64,000 nt of DNA, taken from Watersipora subatra (Eukaryota; Bryozoa; Gymnolaemata; Cheilostomatida; Watersiporidae). The position numbers and the translations under genes are program-made. The stretch lies in the NCBI RefSeq assembly GCF_963576615.1, contig NC_088717.1, forward strand, positions 59,534,038-59,598,037. The letters run 5' to 3'. Below, piece by piece: positions 48,633 through 61,336 of this stretch (positions are counted from its first letter, which is position 1; each line of letters starts with the position of its first letter). The notes under the pieces were generated by a model that worked only from the letters and a program-made list of their open reading frames with translations, was not told the origin of the DNA and searched no databases.

Positions 48633-48741
48633 TCGTGACAGCTTTCTTTTTGGCATTGCGCACTTAGGGTTCGAACACTTTTCTATTAAAACTTAATTAT
48701 TCTGTTTCACCAATATTGTTTTTAGTAGTACATATTCAGGA

Positions 48742-51700
48742 ATGGGTAAATCTACGCAGCTCAAAGATTTAGATTTACTTGGAGTTACAGTCACTCTTAA
48801 GCTTCCAGATGGGAAAACAATTCCAGCCACACTGCATCAACATGACCAAATGGCCAAAATCTACAGTTTGGCATCAGAGGAGTGTGGTGAAAGGCAGTCA
48901 TTGATAAGAATAAAATATTCTGGAAAAGTACTACAACAGCACCAAAGTGTTTCCTATTTAGGATTAATGTCTGGAATGGTTCTAAAAACAGAGGTAAGTG
49001 TGCACTTCTAATTTCAAACTGAAAAGACAAAGTTACGCAACCGATATTACTTTGCAATGTTGTCACAATTTTTGCATTGTATTATAAATTGTGTTTAAAT
49101 CTCTGTTGCTATCTACTAGTCTTTAAAAAAAGCATACTGTAAGAAACATGTATATTTGTTTATTTGCTATTTGAAAATGTAGCATCAGTCTACGTATGTT
49201 AGTCTGGAAACGTTCAAACAAAATTAGGTACATCAAACGAATTTCAATATAACTTGTTGAAACAAAAGTTTTGAAGTTCCTGTAGCACAGTAAATAAGCG
49301 CATAATAAGGTAACACATATTTCAGGTTATAACAGTCAGAACTCTAGATTTGACAATAAAACTAGAAAGAGATGATAACGAGGGTGAAGTGATGACACTT
49401 CAGTGCTACAACACTGACACTCCTCAGCAGTTGCTCCAGCAACTGGAAGAAAGAGAATGCAGAAACTGTCAGATATATTTAGGAAGTAAAAAGTTGCCAA
49501 GCGAACAGATGCTCTGTGACCTTAAGATAGGCAACAACTCGACTCTAACAGCGAGACTCCAAACCAAATCAGTTAAAAACCCTACTTCACAGGTACTTAT
49601 CAATCTCAGTTACCATCTCAACTGCCTAGCCATATTTTGTTTGATACCTTCGCACTTACTAGTTAATGGTATTTCAGCCTCCGTCAGCACAGGAGTCTCT
49701 GCCAGATATCATGCCAACATTTACAGCTGATGGAAAACTGGTAGAAGTCGTCTTCTCATTTGATACAACAGGAAGTATGTCCTCCGTCTTAACACAGGTA
49801 TAGTATAATCTAGAGCAGAAGTGCTAATACTTCAGTATATCTACATGTAGATACTACACAATCCCAAACACACAATAGGTTATAGGTGTGGCCACACCTC
49901 AGTTACACAACAGCGTGTGTTGATTGCGCTTGCCTCAGCGCCGCATGCTGCTCGATGATATCTGACAACTCAATCGAATGGCCGATAAGTCTTTTTTTTG
50001 TATTACAACGCTTTTTTGAAAGGTTCTATAAAATCTTTTAACAAGCTGATAACTTGAATATTGTAGCTGTATGCAGCACCACATGGTACGTTGTACAGAT
50101 GTACTTGTAATAGCCTATTGCAAGGGTCAAACTAATTAATGTTTCAATTGATTGGTCGAGAACTAAAAATGTGAATGACGATTTTAACCTTTTATAACTT
50201 GCAGGTTCGCAGCAGTGTGCGGGACATTGTTGATCGTCTCGTCAGAGACATACCTAATATCAGAGTTGGACTGATGGTACACGGAGACTACGACCACTAT
50301 GCCAACTACGTCGTCAAATCGCATGAACTTTGTAATGACGCTGAAAGTCTAAAAAGGTTTGCAATGGATGTCTCTGCTACCGGAGGAGGTTTTACTATTC
50401 CTGAGGTTTGATATTAAACATTCATACAAACATGAATGCTTGATTGTTGCATGTTTGTGCGATGTTACAGTCCTATGATGTTAGTAGGTTACATCAGATA
50501 GATTAGTACAAAAACTACATGCAATGGTTGCCTTGTTTGCCAAGAAAAGGGCACAAAAACTGAGTGTTGTTGTAGGCTTATGAGCTGGTCTTAAAAAAAG
50601 CTCAAGAAATGGATTGGAGTGAGAACTCTGCTAAAGCCCTGGTAGTTATTGGGGACAGTGCCCCACACCCTCCTTCCTTCACGGACCAAAATATCTACTG
50701 GCATACTGAGCTAGATATTCTTTCAGCTTTGGGAATTAAGGTAAGAACTGCCTCTGATATATCTATGATGACAGTGAATATACATAGACGAGGTGCTAGA
50801 CATAGAACAGAATAGACATTAAAATAATAGACATGGAAATGAGCAGAATCGACATCAACCACCATCTACAAACGGGTTATGAGGTCTGTTTGTCATTCAT
50901 TTATAAATCGAGTATTTGTTGGAGCTGAACAACTATATCTAGTTGCAAGTTTGTAGTTATTAATATTATCTTATTTTTTGGTGGGTTTATTGTTGTTTTA
51001 TTGATTTTCATCTGGGCTCGGTCATGCATACTAAATGTGGAAGGCAACATTTATTGCATGCTGATAGCAAGCACATTTGAACAATTCGTGCGTGGGAAGT
51101 AATAATATTTGTATTTTACTGTTACAGGTCTATGGAGTACAGGCTAGGTCCGACCGTGCAGTCACTTCCTTTTATAAAGAGCTCGCTGACAGAACAAACG
51201 GAGCATATGTTACGTTCTCCAATATATCCCTTATTAAAGACATGTTTCTGGCAGGTGGGTGTCACATTATAAGCTGAGCGTATGTTACAGAGTTTTCTGT
51301 ACATTCATGGTATGACAAGGACAGGCTTTAGTAGTTGTCTGCCTACTAGAGCATGTACTTAGTGTATAGTGATGTAATTGGTGTATTTGACTGACAATAT
51401 GTTGTGAATTCTACATATCTATGATGACAGTGAATATACATAGACGAGGTGCTAGACATAGAACAGAATAGACATAAAAATAATAGACATGGAAATGAGC
51501 AGAATCGACATCAACCACCATCTACAAATGGGTTATGATATGTAAAATTATGGTTATGAGATATAGATGTATGTCGAATTCACAATATGTTGTGAATTCT
51601 AAATTATCTTAGCTATTCTGGATTGGCTAGCTTTCACAATTGTTGCTTACATCAACCTTTATGTTTGGGTTACAGTGGGCTACAATGGGGGCTGTATATC

Positions 51701-52298
51701 ATTGGTTACATCACTCACTCCTGCCATTTGTTCCTCTTCTTTGGGTTACAGTGTGCTACAATGAAGCCTCAGAACAACATCTTGGCGAATTCCGAAGTGA
51801 ATTGGAAGAGGGAGGTCAGTTAACGGCCCAACAAGAGCAAATATTCAGTCAGCTCCAGGAGCAGCAAGAGGCTGTCAAGGAAGACAAAGCAGCTGAAATA
51901 ATTGATTTGCAAATAGCCTTTGATCCAAGACAATCCAAGGTACGTTAGCAACCAGATTTTGATTCACTACCTAGTTGTACATATAAGCTACTTAAAGCAA
52001 TAATGCCACAAGACAGTGGCCACAACTGTGTAGCAGGTAACATGGTCTGTTTGTGTTGTAGAATTATACGAGCGCCAGCTGGTTTGACAAAGCTCTTGAT
52101 CATGGGACTCCTCAGTACACATACAAGCCAGAAACCGACAAATGGGCTCCATGCGCCATAAGCAAGAATGTTCTGTCATTACCATCCACTACTCCTGCAG
52201 GCCGCATTGTTCCCTCTACTTCAAATGTCAGGACGAACAAAAAACCAAAAACAAGGAAACCCACTCTAATTTTCAACTGCTTTGCTTCTTCTCGTTGA
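48742..52298 (+). CDS. UBL-UBL-VWA protein, tandem copy B
   Basis: Exons: 48742-48993, 49326-49592, 49678-49797, 50205-50405, 50576-50740, 51128-51254, 51752-51939 and 52062-52298 (stop included), giving 518 residues. The exon-intron plan equals that of gene A. Exon 1 differs from A at about 16 of 84 residues, exon 2 at about 5 of 89 and exon 7 at 2 of 62. The VWA keeps FDTTGSM and VVIGDSAPHPP. However, the conserved loop GGGDSPEA of gene A reads GGGFTIPEA here, with one extra codon and loss of the acidic residue, so metal binding may be altered. The C-terminal tail is longer but ends with the same IFNCFAS motif. No disabling change is seen. Introns 5 and 6 share a 125-bp duplicated block. 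Confidence 0.92.
50745..50880. repeat. ~125-bp direct repeat, unit 1 (intron 5 of gene B)
   Basis: The sequence from TATATCTATGATGACAGTGA through CCACCATCTACAAACGGGTT recurs in intron 6 at about 51415-51540 with very few differences. Neither copy occurs in gene A. Confidence 0.92.
51415..51540. repeat. ~125-bp direct repeat, unit 2 (intron 6 of gene B)
   Basis: Near-identical to the block at 50745-50880. The two copies bracket exon 6 (51128-51254). Confidence 0.92.
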
Positions 52299-52602
52299 TG
52301 TATTTACCCTGAGCCTGAGAATTACATGTTTTTTGCACCCACTCTGTTGTACAATCTTATATGCTTCATATTATTATTATGTCTAATGGTCCGTGTAACA
52401 AGAAAAAACATGGATTGTCACACAAATTTATTCCCTCTTAGCATATAAAAATAATTCTATTCATAATCACCGTTTTAGCAAAAGTTTATATGTAACTCGC
52501 TTGCAAAAAGTATGTATGTAATCGTATGCTAATATCATCTATACAAATAATAAGTTCTCAAGCAGAGCACTTCATCGGCTAGTTCATGTCTAGCAGCGCC
52601 AG

Positions 52603-55600
52603 TTAAAATGATGACTGAGATCTCTTGGATAAGTTGAGGTTCTCTGAGCTCACCCTCTTTTTCACGTCTTGAGATGTAAGGTCCATGGCTAGCCGCACCT
52701 GCTGCAGCCATGGCTTGTCCTTGAAGTTGCTCGCTATCGATAGGCATTTGATAGCGTAGTCCCGTGACTTGAGTCCACGGTATCTTTCATAGAGAGCAAG
52801 GGTTGTGAGTGCCGGATCTGTCTCCTGCATGAACAGAATTCATAATTTCGCAGTAGACATGTTGATGTCACTTACGATGCGAATCATGAACTGAGTTGCT
52901 TTTTAAAATTTGAGAAACAGAATTATTACCTTAGATTTGCAGTGCTGTAGGTAAGGTTGGACAGTGTTTTCTATGTTGATGAGTGTGAGAGACAGAATTA
53001 TCACCTTAGATTTGCAGTGCTGTAGGTAAGGTTGGACAGTGTTTTCTATGTTGATGAGTGTGAGAGACAGAATTATCACCTTAGATTTGCAGTGCTGTAG
53101 GTAAGGTTGGACAGTGTTTTCTATGTTGATGAGTGTGAGAGACAGAATTATCACCTTAGATTTGCAGTGCTGTAGTTAAGGTTGGACAGTGTTTTCTGTG
53201 TTGATGAGTGTGAGAGACAGAATTCTTACCTTAGATTTGCAGTGCTGTAGGTAAGGTCGGACATTGTTTTCTGTGTTGATGAGTGTGAGAGACAGAATTA
53301 TCACCTTAGATTTGCAGTGCTGTAGTTAAGGTTGGACAGTGTTTTCTATGTTGATGAGTGTGAGAGACAGAATTATCACCTTAGATTTGCAGTGCTGTAG
53401 TTAAGGTTGGACAGTGTTTTCTATGTTGATGAGTGTGAGAGACAGAATTGTTACCTTAGATTTGCAGTGCTGTAGGTAAGGTTAGAGAGTGCTTTCTATG
53501 TTGATGAGTGTGAGAGACAGAATTCTTACCTTAGATTTGCAGTGCTGTAGGTAAGGTTAGACAGTGTTTTCTATGTTGATGAGTATGAGAGACAGAATTG
53601 TTACCTTAGATTTGCAGTGCTGTAGTTAAGGTTAGACAGTGTTTTCTATGTTGATGAGTGTGAGAGACAGAATTATCACCTTAGATTTGCAGTGCTGTAG
53701 TTAAGGTTAGACAGTGTTTTCTATGTTGATGAGTGTGAGAGACAGAATTCTTACCTTAGATTTGCAGTGCTGTAGGTAAGGTCGGACATTGTTTTCTGTG
53801 TTGATGAGTGGCAGCGGTATGGAATATTCAACTGTCTTTACTTTTGCTTTTTTCATCGCCGAGATGACCTGAAATATGTCAACATTTCAGCTGAGCCATC
53901 ACTGCCTGTGATTCAAGGTAAGACAAACCTTTGCAAAATGGCTAGTAGTAATCTTCTTTCACGCTTGAATGATTAGGTTAGAAATATTTTTTATTGTTCA
54001 AAATGAAGAAATAATGGCTTGCTACTGGTATTCGGTTATTTTGGGAACTCAGCTGGCTTCCCGACCAATATAATGCAAAACGATTGTTTGAAATCAGTAA
54101 AACCTGCTATGCATTTTTCACCACGTGTTTATGAGAGGACATATTGTATTTATTCACCACGTGTTTATGAGAGGACATATTGTATTTATTCACCACGTGT
54201 TTATGAGAGGACATATTGTATTTATTCACCACGTGTTTATGAGAGGACATATTGTATTTATTCACCACGTGTTTATGAGAGGACATATTGTATTTATTCA
54301 CCACGTGTTTATGAGAGGACATATTGTATTTTTTCACCACGTGTTTATGAGAGGACATATTGTATTTAAACACATCTATCTATATATAAAAATCTCAAAG
54401 TTTGTCATCTGTGATTTGGTCTGACCATCTACAGCAAGTAGTATCTAACAATGATAAATCTGTATGACAGAAGATTCAATCTCGGAACTTCCCGTACACC
54501 AGGCAACTACCTAACCAATTAAGCTACGTGAGATGCATCGAGCGAAATGAGTCGTTATCTGGATTAAAACACGCAGAGCACTCTGCATGCTCTGCATTTC
54601 TAAACGTCAAGAAAGTTTGCTCCCACGGCTCTTATTAGTAAGTTAGCTTACTAGGTAACTTACTCAAATTAGCCATTGGCAATGTGCCAGGCTAATGGCA
54701 AGTGGCAGACAACTACGCTACCTGTCACTGTTTAAAAGCTGTTTTTAATACCCGTGCATTTGGTAGCTAGCAATAAAATATATCATTACATTTCTGCTCA
54801 TGTATTTGTAGTTTCTACTTGATGGTTCTGTCTCTGGTCCTTCACACCTCAAAAGGTCATAAATTTGATCTCATCGGTGAAATTATCAACAACCAGATGA
54901 GAGGTCTTTGGCAAAAGCATGATTTCTTTTAAACAAGATTTAAGCTGATGTTAACCATTTTTGTCAGACAAACTGTATAAGCTTAAGATTGTACAGTTAG
55001 CTTCAAGTCAAATTGTTGCAGTCTCTTCATAAATATGTGTACATATTTATATATATTATATACATTATATATATTATATGCACATAAAAGGTTGTTCACG
55101 AGAAAAAAACTACTCATTTTGTGGATGAGGTATTTGTGAAGAAGTGTTATGGTTAGTGCTGAACATAGTAGCTTGTCTGAACCTTCCGTTTCTCTCAGGT
55201 TAGTGAGTTCACGTCTATATTATTTTTCAATATTAGAAAACAGGCTTTAATAAGTTCTTGAGTACCTTCAATTATCATAGTACTAGTACGCTAGAAATCA
55301 TAGTACTAGTACGCTAGAGATCATAGTACTAGTACGCTAGAGAGATCATAGTACTAGTATGAGAGATCATAGTACTAGTACGCTAGAGAGGTCATCAGGT
55401 GTAATAAGAATCTGTACAATTATTCTGCGAGGCAACAAGTGGCAGGTGGTAGAGTGGCGCAGTTGATAGTGTGGCTGGCTGGTAAACCAAATACAATGTA
55501 TCTGAGTTTGAACCCTGTGCAATGCATGTTTTTACCTAACCTCTGATTGTAGTGAAGACTAGTGAAATGCCGGCGTTGCATGGTATTAAATATTAGCTTA

Positions 55601-58600
55601 TAAACGGTGATATGAATGCCACACTTATAAACTCAGCTTATAAACATTGCCACTTGCCGTTAGCCTGGCACATTGCCAATGGCTAATTAAGTAAGCTCCT
55701 ACTAATAGAATGATGTTGCGCTGTAACGGAGAGCGGTAGCATATTTGCATCCACATAGGGACATGTGTCGCCCAATGAATCCTTCAATCTCGCGTAGCTA
55801 AATTGGTAAGGCATTTACCTGGCGTAAGGGAGGTTCGGAGATCAAATCTTCTGCGATATGAATTGTCCATTCCAATATTTTAATAGCTATAGCTGGAAAT
55901 ACCGAAGGACATACAAACTATGAGATTTATCCCACGACCAAACACGAGCGGAGCAAATGTTTGAGAGTTTTATGATAAATGCATGTGCACACAACTCACA
56001 AAAATTATTCATCAACAACGTCGCAAACCCTTGTACCGAAATCTCATCTACAAATTTAACCATTTTTCAGTAGAGTCGTTTAAGTATAATAACAATACAA
56101 AACACATATAAGCCTATTTAAATATGTTACCAAGTCTTTGTAAATTGTCGACAATATTTTAAAACTTACCCATCTGATTGGATTGTACACAAATAGACAA
56201 ATTAATTTGGCCGAAAATCGTTATTAAAACTTGCCAAGCCTTATTTTTATCAAAATTAAGACCGGCAAACGAAATGCCGAGCGACAGAGAATAGAACCAT
56301 TAAGTCGTGCGCATTTCACGAAAAAATAACGTGCACATTTCACCAGTCTATATTATTGTCGAAATGCCGAAGGTTTCTGTAATTAACGTAGAAGTACTGA
56401 AATATAATCGTTTTTCTTTGCCGATTTCAAAGTAACTGACATTTTGGACACTTTTCAGTACTTTGGTATTTTAACTGATGTCCAAAGCAGTGAAAGTAAA
56501 GAAAATGACGATGATATTTTTTCTAACGATTCTTATGAGATTATTACAATATTTAATTATAAGTTTGGATGACTATTGAAGTGTTATAGTCACACTAACA
56601 ACATCGATGATGGGCAATATGTTACTGTTATTATTTTTTCTAAATAGTTTTGTTAAATAGATTTACTAAAAATCTATATAAATATCACAACTTCTTAATA
56701 TTGTTAGCTATGAGGTTTTGAAATATAAACAAAATTGTGCATTGGTTTTCTATTATTACTATATTAATAATATTGGTTATTCTAATAATATCAGTGCATT
56801 TTACTTCTAATATTGCATTTCTCCTATTGTAGGGGGAGAGATATAAACATATAATCTTTTCCTTTTATTATTGCTGCTTGTAGTACATAATAACACCCAC
56901 ACCCAGTACATTACAGCTACTATTGCAGTTATCCTATTGCATTGCAGTGCCATTTGACTGCTAATATTGCATTTCTCAACCATCAATACCCTTGCTTTTT
57001 TCCAATATCACTTTGGTAGTGGGCTGCATGACAGGGGAATTTCTAGTATATATATAGATTACAAATTATACTACCTTGATAGATCATTCAAGGAATACTG
57101 TATTCCTCATTTATGTGAAGAATAGATCAACAGAGTCTTAACATGGAGTGAAATGAACTCACTCCATGCAACTAGCCTATATACATGTACATCTAGTGAA
57201 TGTAGCCTTACTAGTCTAAAGGACACAAGTATTGGCTAATAGAAGAGCCTAGAGCAGTATGTAAAAGCTGTTATAACTGGCTATGGCTGAGCGCTGTGCA
57301 ATTAGAACAAATAAGCAAATTAACTCGAGCAATTCACCAAATGATTAAATTACAATTTTTATATAGTTATATAGATAATTGGTTCACAATAAAGTTATAT
57401 AAAAATCAGTGTTTATCTTCTCATGGCAATAATCAACATCATTGCTCTCCAACTTACCACCATTCATTTTACTCATTAGTTATAGCATGAACCCTTTGTA
57501 GAGGTCTATGAACTGTAAAGATACAGATTTACAGAGACACAGGCTACCTTTAGGCTGATCAGAAGGAGCACTGAGTCTCGTAAGTTCTTACTTGCCACAA
57601 GTCATGGCGATGAATCAATGGTTTTTGTCCAAAATTTCTACTGTTTATATCACCCACCAACAACTGCTTTAAAAGTTGACTCGTAACAAAATTCACATTA
57701 CAGTTATTTGGTATCAAAAGATTCACCATGTCTTACTCTGTTGTGTTGTAGGTGCCAAATATGTGGAAATGTGATTACAAGCTCTTAAAAGCTCAAAAAT
57801 GAACAGTTAATCGCAGCCATCATGAAAACGCCGTAGGTTGCAATCCCTCTATTTCGATAACGTACTCAAATCGACGTGGTTATTGTTTTAACAAGTGATG
57901 TTCTCACGTGAAATAAAAGGCCAATAAAAGGCCCAATAAAAACATCTCGTAGGGCTAGTTTATGATAAACACTTTGGGTTCTACCGGGAAGCCCTTATCA
58001 AACTTAGATGTTCGCTACTTTACATTTTCGTTTCGGCTTGGTCTAATCATCTAGTCGCAATCTGATCATGTCACCCATATTTCCTGCCGAATGGCGCGAA
58101 CAATTTCTGCAGCATTTTCTGGTTATCACAGGTGACCATTAGGCTCCTCGTGTTTATTAGAGGATGATATGCACTCTTTCGAGCTAAGGTTTAAAAAATT
58201 AAACTAATTTTTAGGTTAGGCTTTGAGATACTATTGTTCAAAGTAATAGCATTACAATGATAATGAAACAGACGCATAAGGACAATAGACATGGCTTTAT
58301 TGAATGCATGAAATATATTTGTGAAAATATTTCGACGAATGTGTTTGCATGAAAGGGTAAACAGAGGCACACCGTTTTCAACTACGTCCCATTTGGGCTG
58401 TTTTGGAGAGGGATGCCAACCTATGCGTTTTCGTGATGGCTGCGATTAACTGTTCGTTTTGAGCTTCTAAGAGCTCGTAATCACATTTCTACATATTTTG
58501 CACCTACAACACAGCAGAGTAAGACATGGTGAACTTTATGATACCAAATAACTGTAATGTGAAATTTGTTGCAAGTCAACCTTAAAAAATATCTGTAGTT

Positions 58601-61259
58601 TTCTATGAATGGCGATTTGAAGGGCCAATCTAAATTTCAGAATAACAATACCCCAATCAATGTCATGCTTTTTGTCTGAATATGTATATTTTTATTTTTT
58701 TCAATATAATTTCAGCTCATATTGTTTTTCTGATCATACCGTCTCTCTTGGTGCTTCCCTGAGACATTAAAATGTACCTCGAAAGGGTGTTCATATTCTT
58801 TCTTCGTGTAGATGATACTAAATATTTCTTAGCTATCCAAATCGGTTTATGAGCTTAGATGTGGCTTGTAAGTTGTTATTGAAACAGTATATTATTGTTA
58901 GCTCAACTCATTTCTCTCAACCTTTTTATGAATGTATAACTCCACATGAACATTGTTTATGTAAGCGTTTCGAAAAGCAAGTTTTGCTGATAATATAATA
59001 ATAATATTCACTCACCATTCTTTCTTTCTTCTCCTCAGTTTTTGACTTTCCTTTCCCTTTGCTACGATCTTCTTTTCCTGTTTCAATGTAATGGCCTTCA
59101 TTCTCTTTATTGCCTTTATAAAACATGTAAAACTGTTCTGACACAAATAAAAATAGCTTTCTTGGCCTGAGAGCTAGTCTTGTAGCTGCTTCCAGTTGGC
59201 TCCTCAGGCTAACTCAATGCTGTTAGTAGATATATTGAGAGAATTATACCAAATGTTTAAACTAAATTATTTTTAAAATTATGGGTTCAGACAAATATTC
59301 AGAGTTCATTATGTTCAGCAGACCGCAATAACATATACTTTCTTAACCAAAGAGTTGTCTGCTCTTTTGAAAATTGAGCATTGAGGCAATAATTTTGATT
59401 TGGTGTTTCAGTTAGCATTGGATAATCTCTTCACCGTACAGCTACCTATATTTTCTTAAAACATTTCTTAATGATCAGTTTGCTACTCTTCCTATTGATA
59501 ATTACCCAAAGTCTTTGATGTTTTCCGATCTGGCAGCTGTGGTAATTTGCTTGAATCCACAGTTGTTGCAGCTGTTGATGGCCCCTTTGCTCGTTTTTTA
59601 CCCGCTGTAAATGAACATTTGCGATCAGGAAAGATGGTGAGGTAAGTTGTTTGTTGAATATTTATAATGTTGTAATTTTTTAGCTTTTCTTCACTCAACT
59701 AAACGGTGTGTTCAGTGAAATCTTGACAAACAACGGCTCTACATAAAGGTATACGTGACATTTGGCAAAGTGCCAACTAATATTAGAGGTGAACTGAATA
59801 TTTTACTAGCGAATGTATGAGTTTCTTAAAAATAAACAAAATGTTAGAAATTAGTGAAGTAAGGCACAGCTTTGTAGGTAAAAAATAAACTATTATTATT
59901 ATGTTATAAGCAAGCAGTAGATTGCGGATGAAGCATAAAGTTGTTGATATATTGAGGTGCTTTTATTTCATGCCGTAGTTTTGTCTTTGTCCATGGTGGT
60001 TTTGTATGGAATTTGTTTAGTGTTGCCGTAGTACCATAGTGTTCAAAGAGCGGTTGTTTTGTAACTAGCTCTTGGCTTTGTCAGAACCATCGACAGTTAC
60101 ATAGCAACGACCAGCAATGATTTGAACAAAACTACACGGTAAGTAAAGTCCCGATAGCAGTTGAAGCCAGTCTTCCATAATTATACATCGAGACCGCTAT
60201 GATAACCTTTGCGTGCACTAAACTACAAAGTATATTCACTTTCACAAAGAGAGAGGTTTTGAAAGGAAAGCAAAAATTGAAGTGCAGCACACAGTCTAGC
60301 ATTAGGCTAAGCGTGAAGATAGCGAGACGCGTAGCGAGACAAGAGGACAAATTGTCTAAGATATGCACTCGTCAGCCTACCAGTTCGTGCAGCCTCATCT
60401 GTCTCTAGTTGAAGGTTTTCTGCACAGAGAGAACAGGGCACATCAATGATGTAACTGACAGCAGAGGGGCCCTTGAGCAGAATGCATATAGCTAAGGCGT
60501 GGCCATGAAGTTGGTAATACTTGGACAGTCATATAAGTGTTGATAGTAAAACTTAATTATAAAATGTATGTTTCTGGCATATCTACTGCAACAAGATCAA
60601 CAAATAAACATGAAAAAGCGATATAGAAAGCTTCTTACCTCTAGAATTGGTGGAGCGCAGGCTATGCATTCGCTCCTCCATGTCCATATCTTCTACAACA
60701 GCCTCCTCCAATTTGGAAAGGGCTGTGTCCTGGTTCACCAGTCTCACCGTCTGGATGTCCTCTTCAACAATGCCGTCAGATCGAGAGGCCTGCCTCCCTG
60801 TAACCGAATTTGTAATAAAACAGCGCATTCAAATAATGAGCAAAGAGAAGGAAACCATACGAAGTGTTGCTAATGTACCTCCTCGTTGAGCAAGATTTGA
60901 AATTTTGGTTCGGCTCTGCTTGCCCCCTTTTGTTGCATTTGTGACTGCTTTGAAGTACTGTTTGGGAGGAGGCTTTTCTTTGTCAGAGGGGAGAATGAGG
61001 AACGACCTGTCAATTTTCTTTTCTTGGGTCGGGGTTGACCGGCCGTTCATGAGAGAAGAAGAGTAGCCATCTACGAGCACTCCGATACCTGATGCAGAGA
61101 TAATAGTTAGTAACTTTACGCAAGTATCATGGTTGCGTGATAAGCTAATATAATTCGAACTGATATCAGCCACATATATTATTTGTTATGTCATATAATA
61201 GCATATTCCTATCCAACTGAGAATAGTAGGTTATAATATCCTAAATGACTTACATGTAT

Positions 61260-61336
<77 letters not shown>

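Noticed and set aside
54019-54424. Open frames with 12-residue repeats
   Set aside because: Artefact of the 36-bp minisatellite; no splice or start context and open in several frames.
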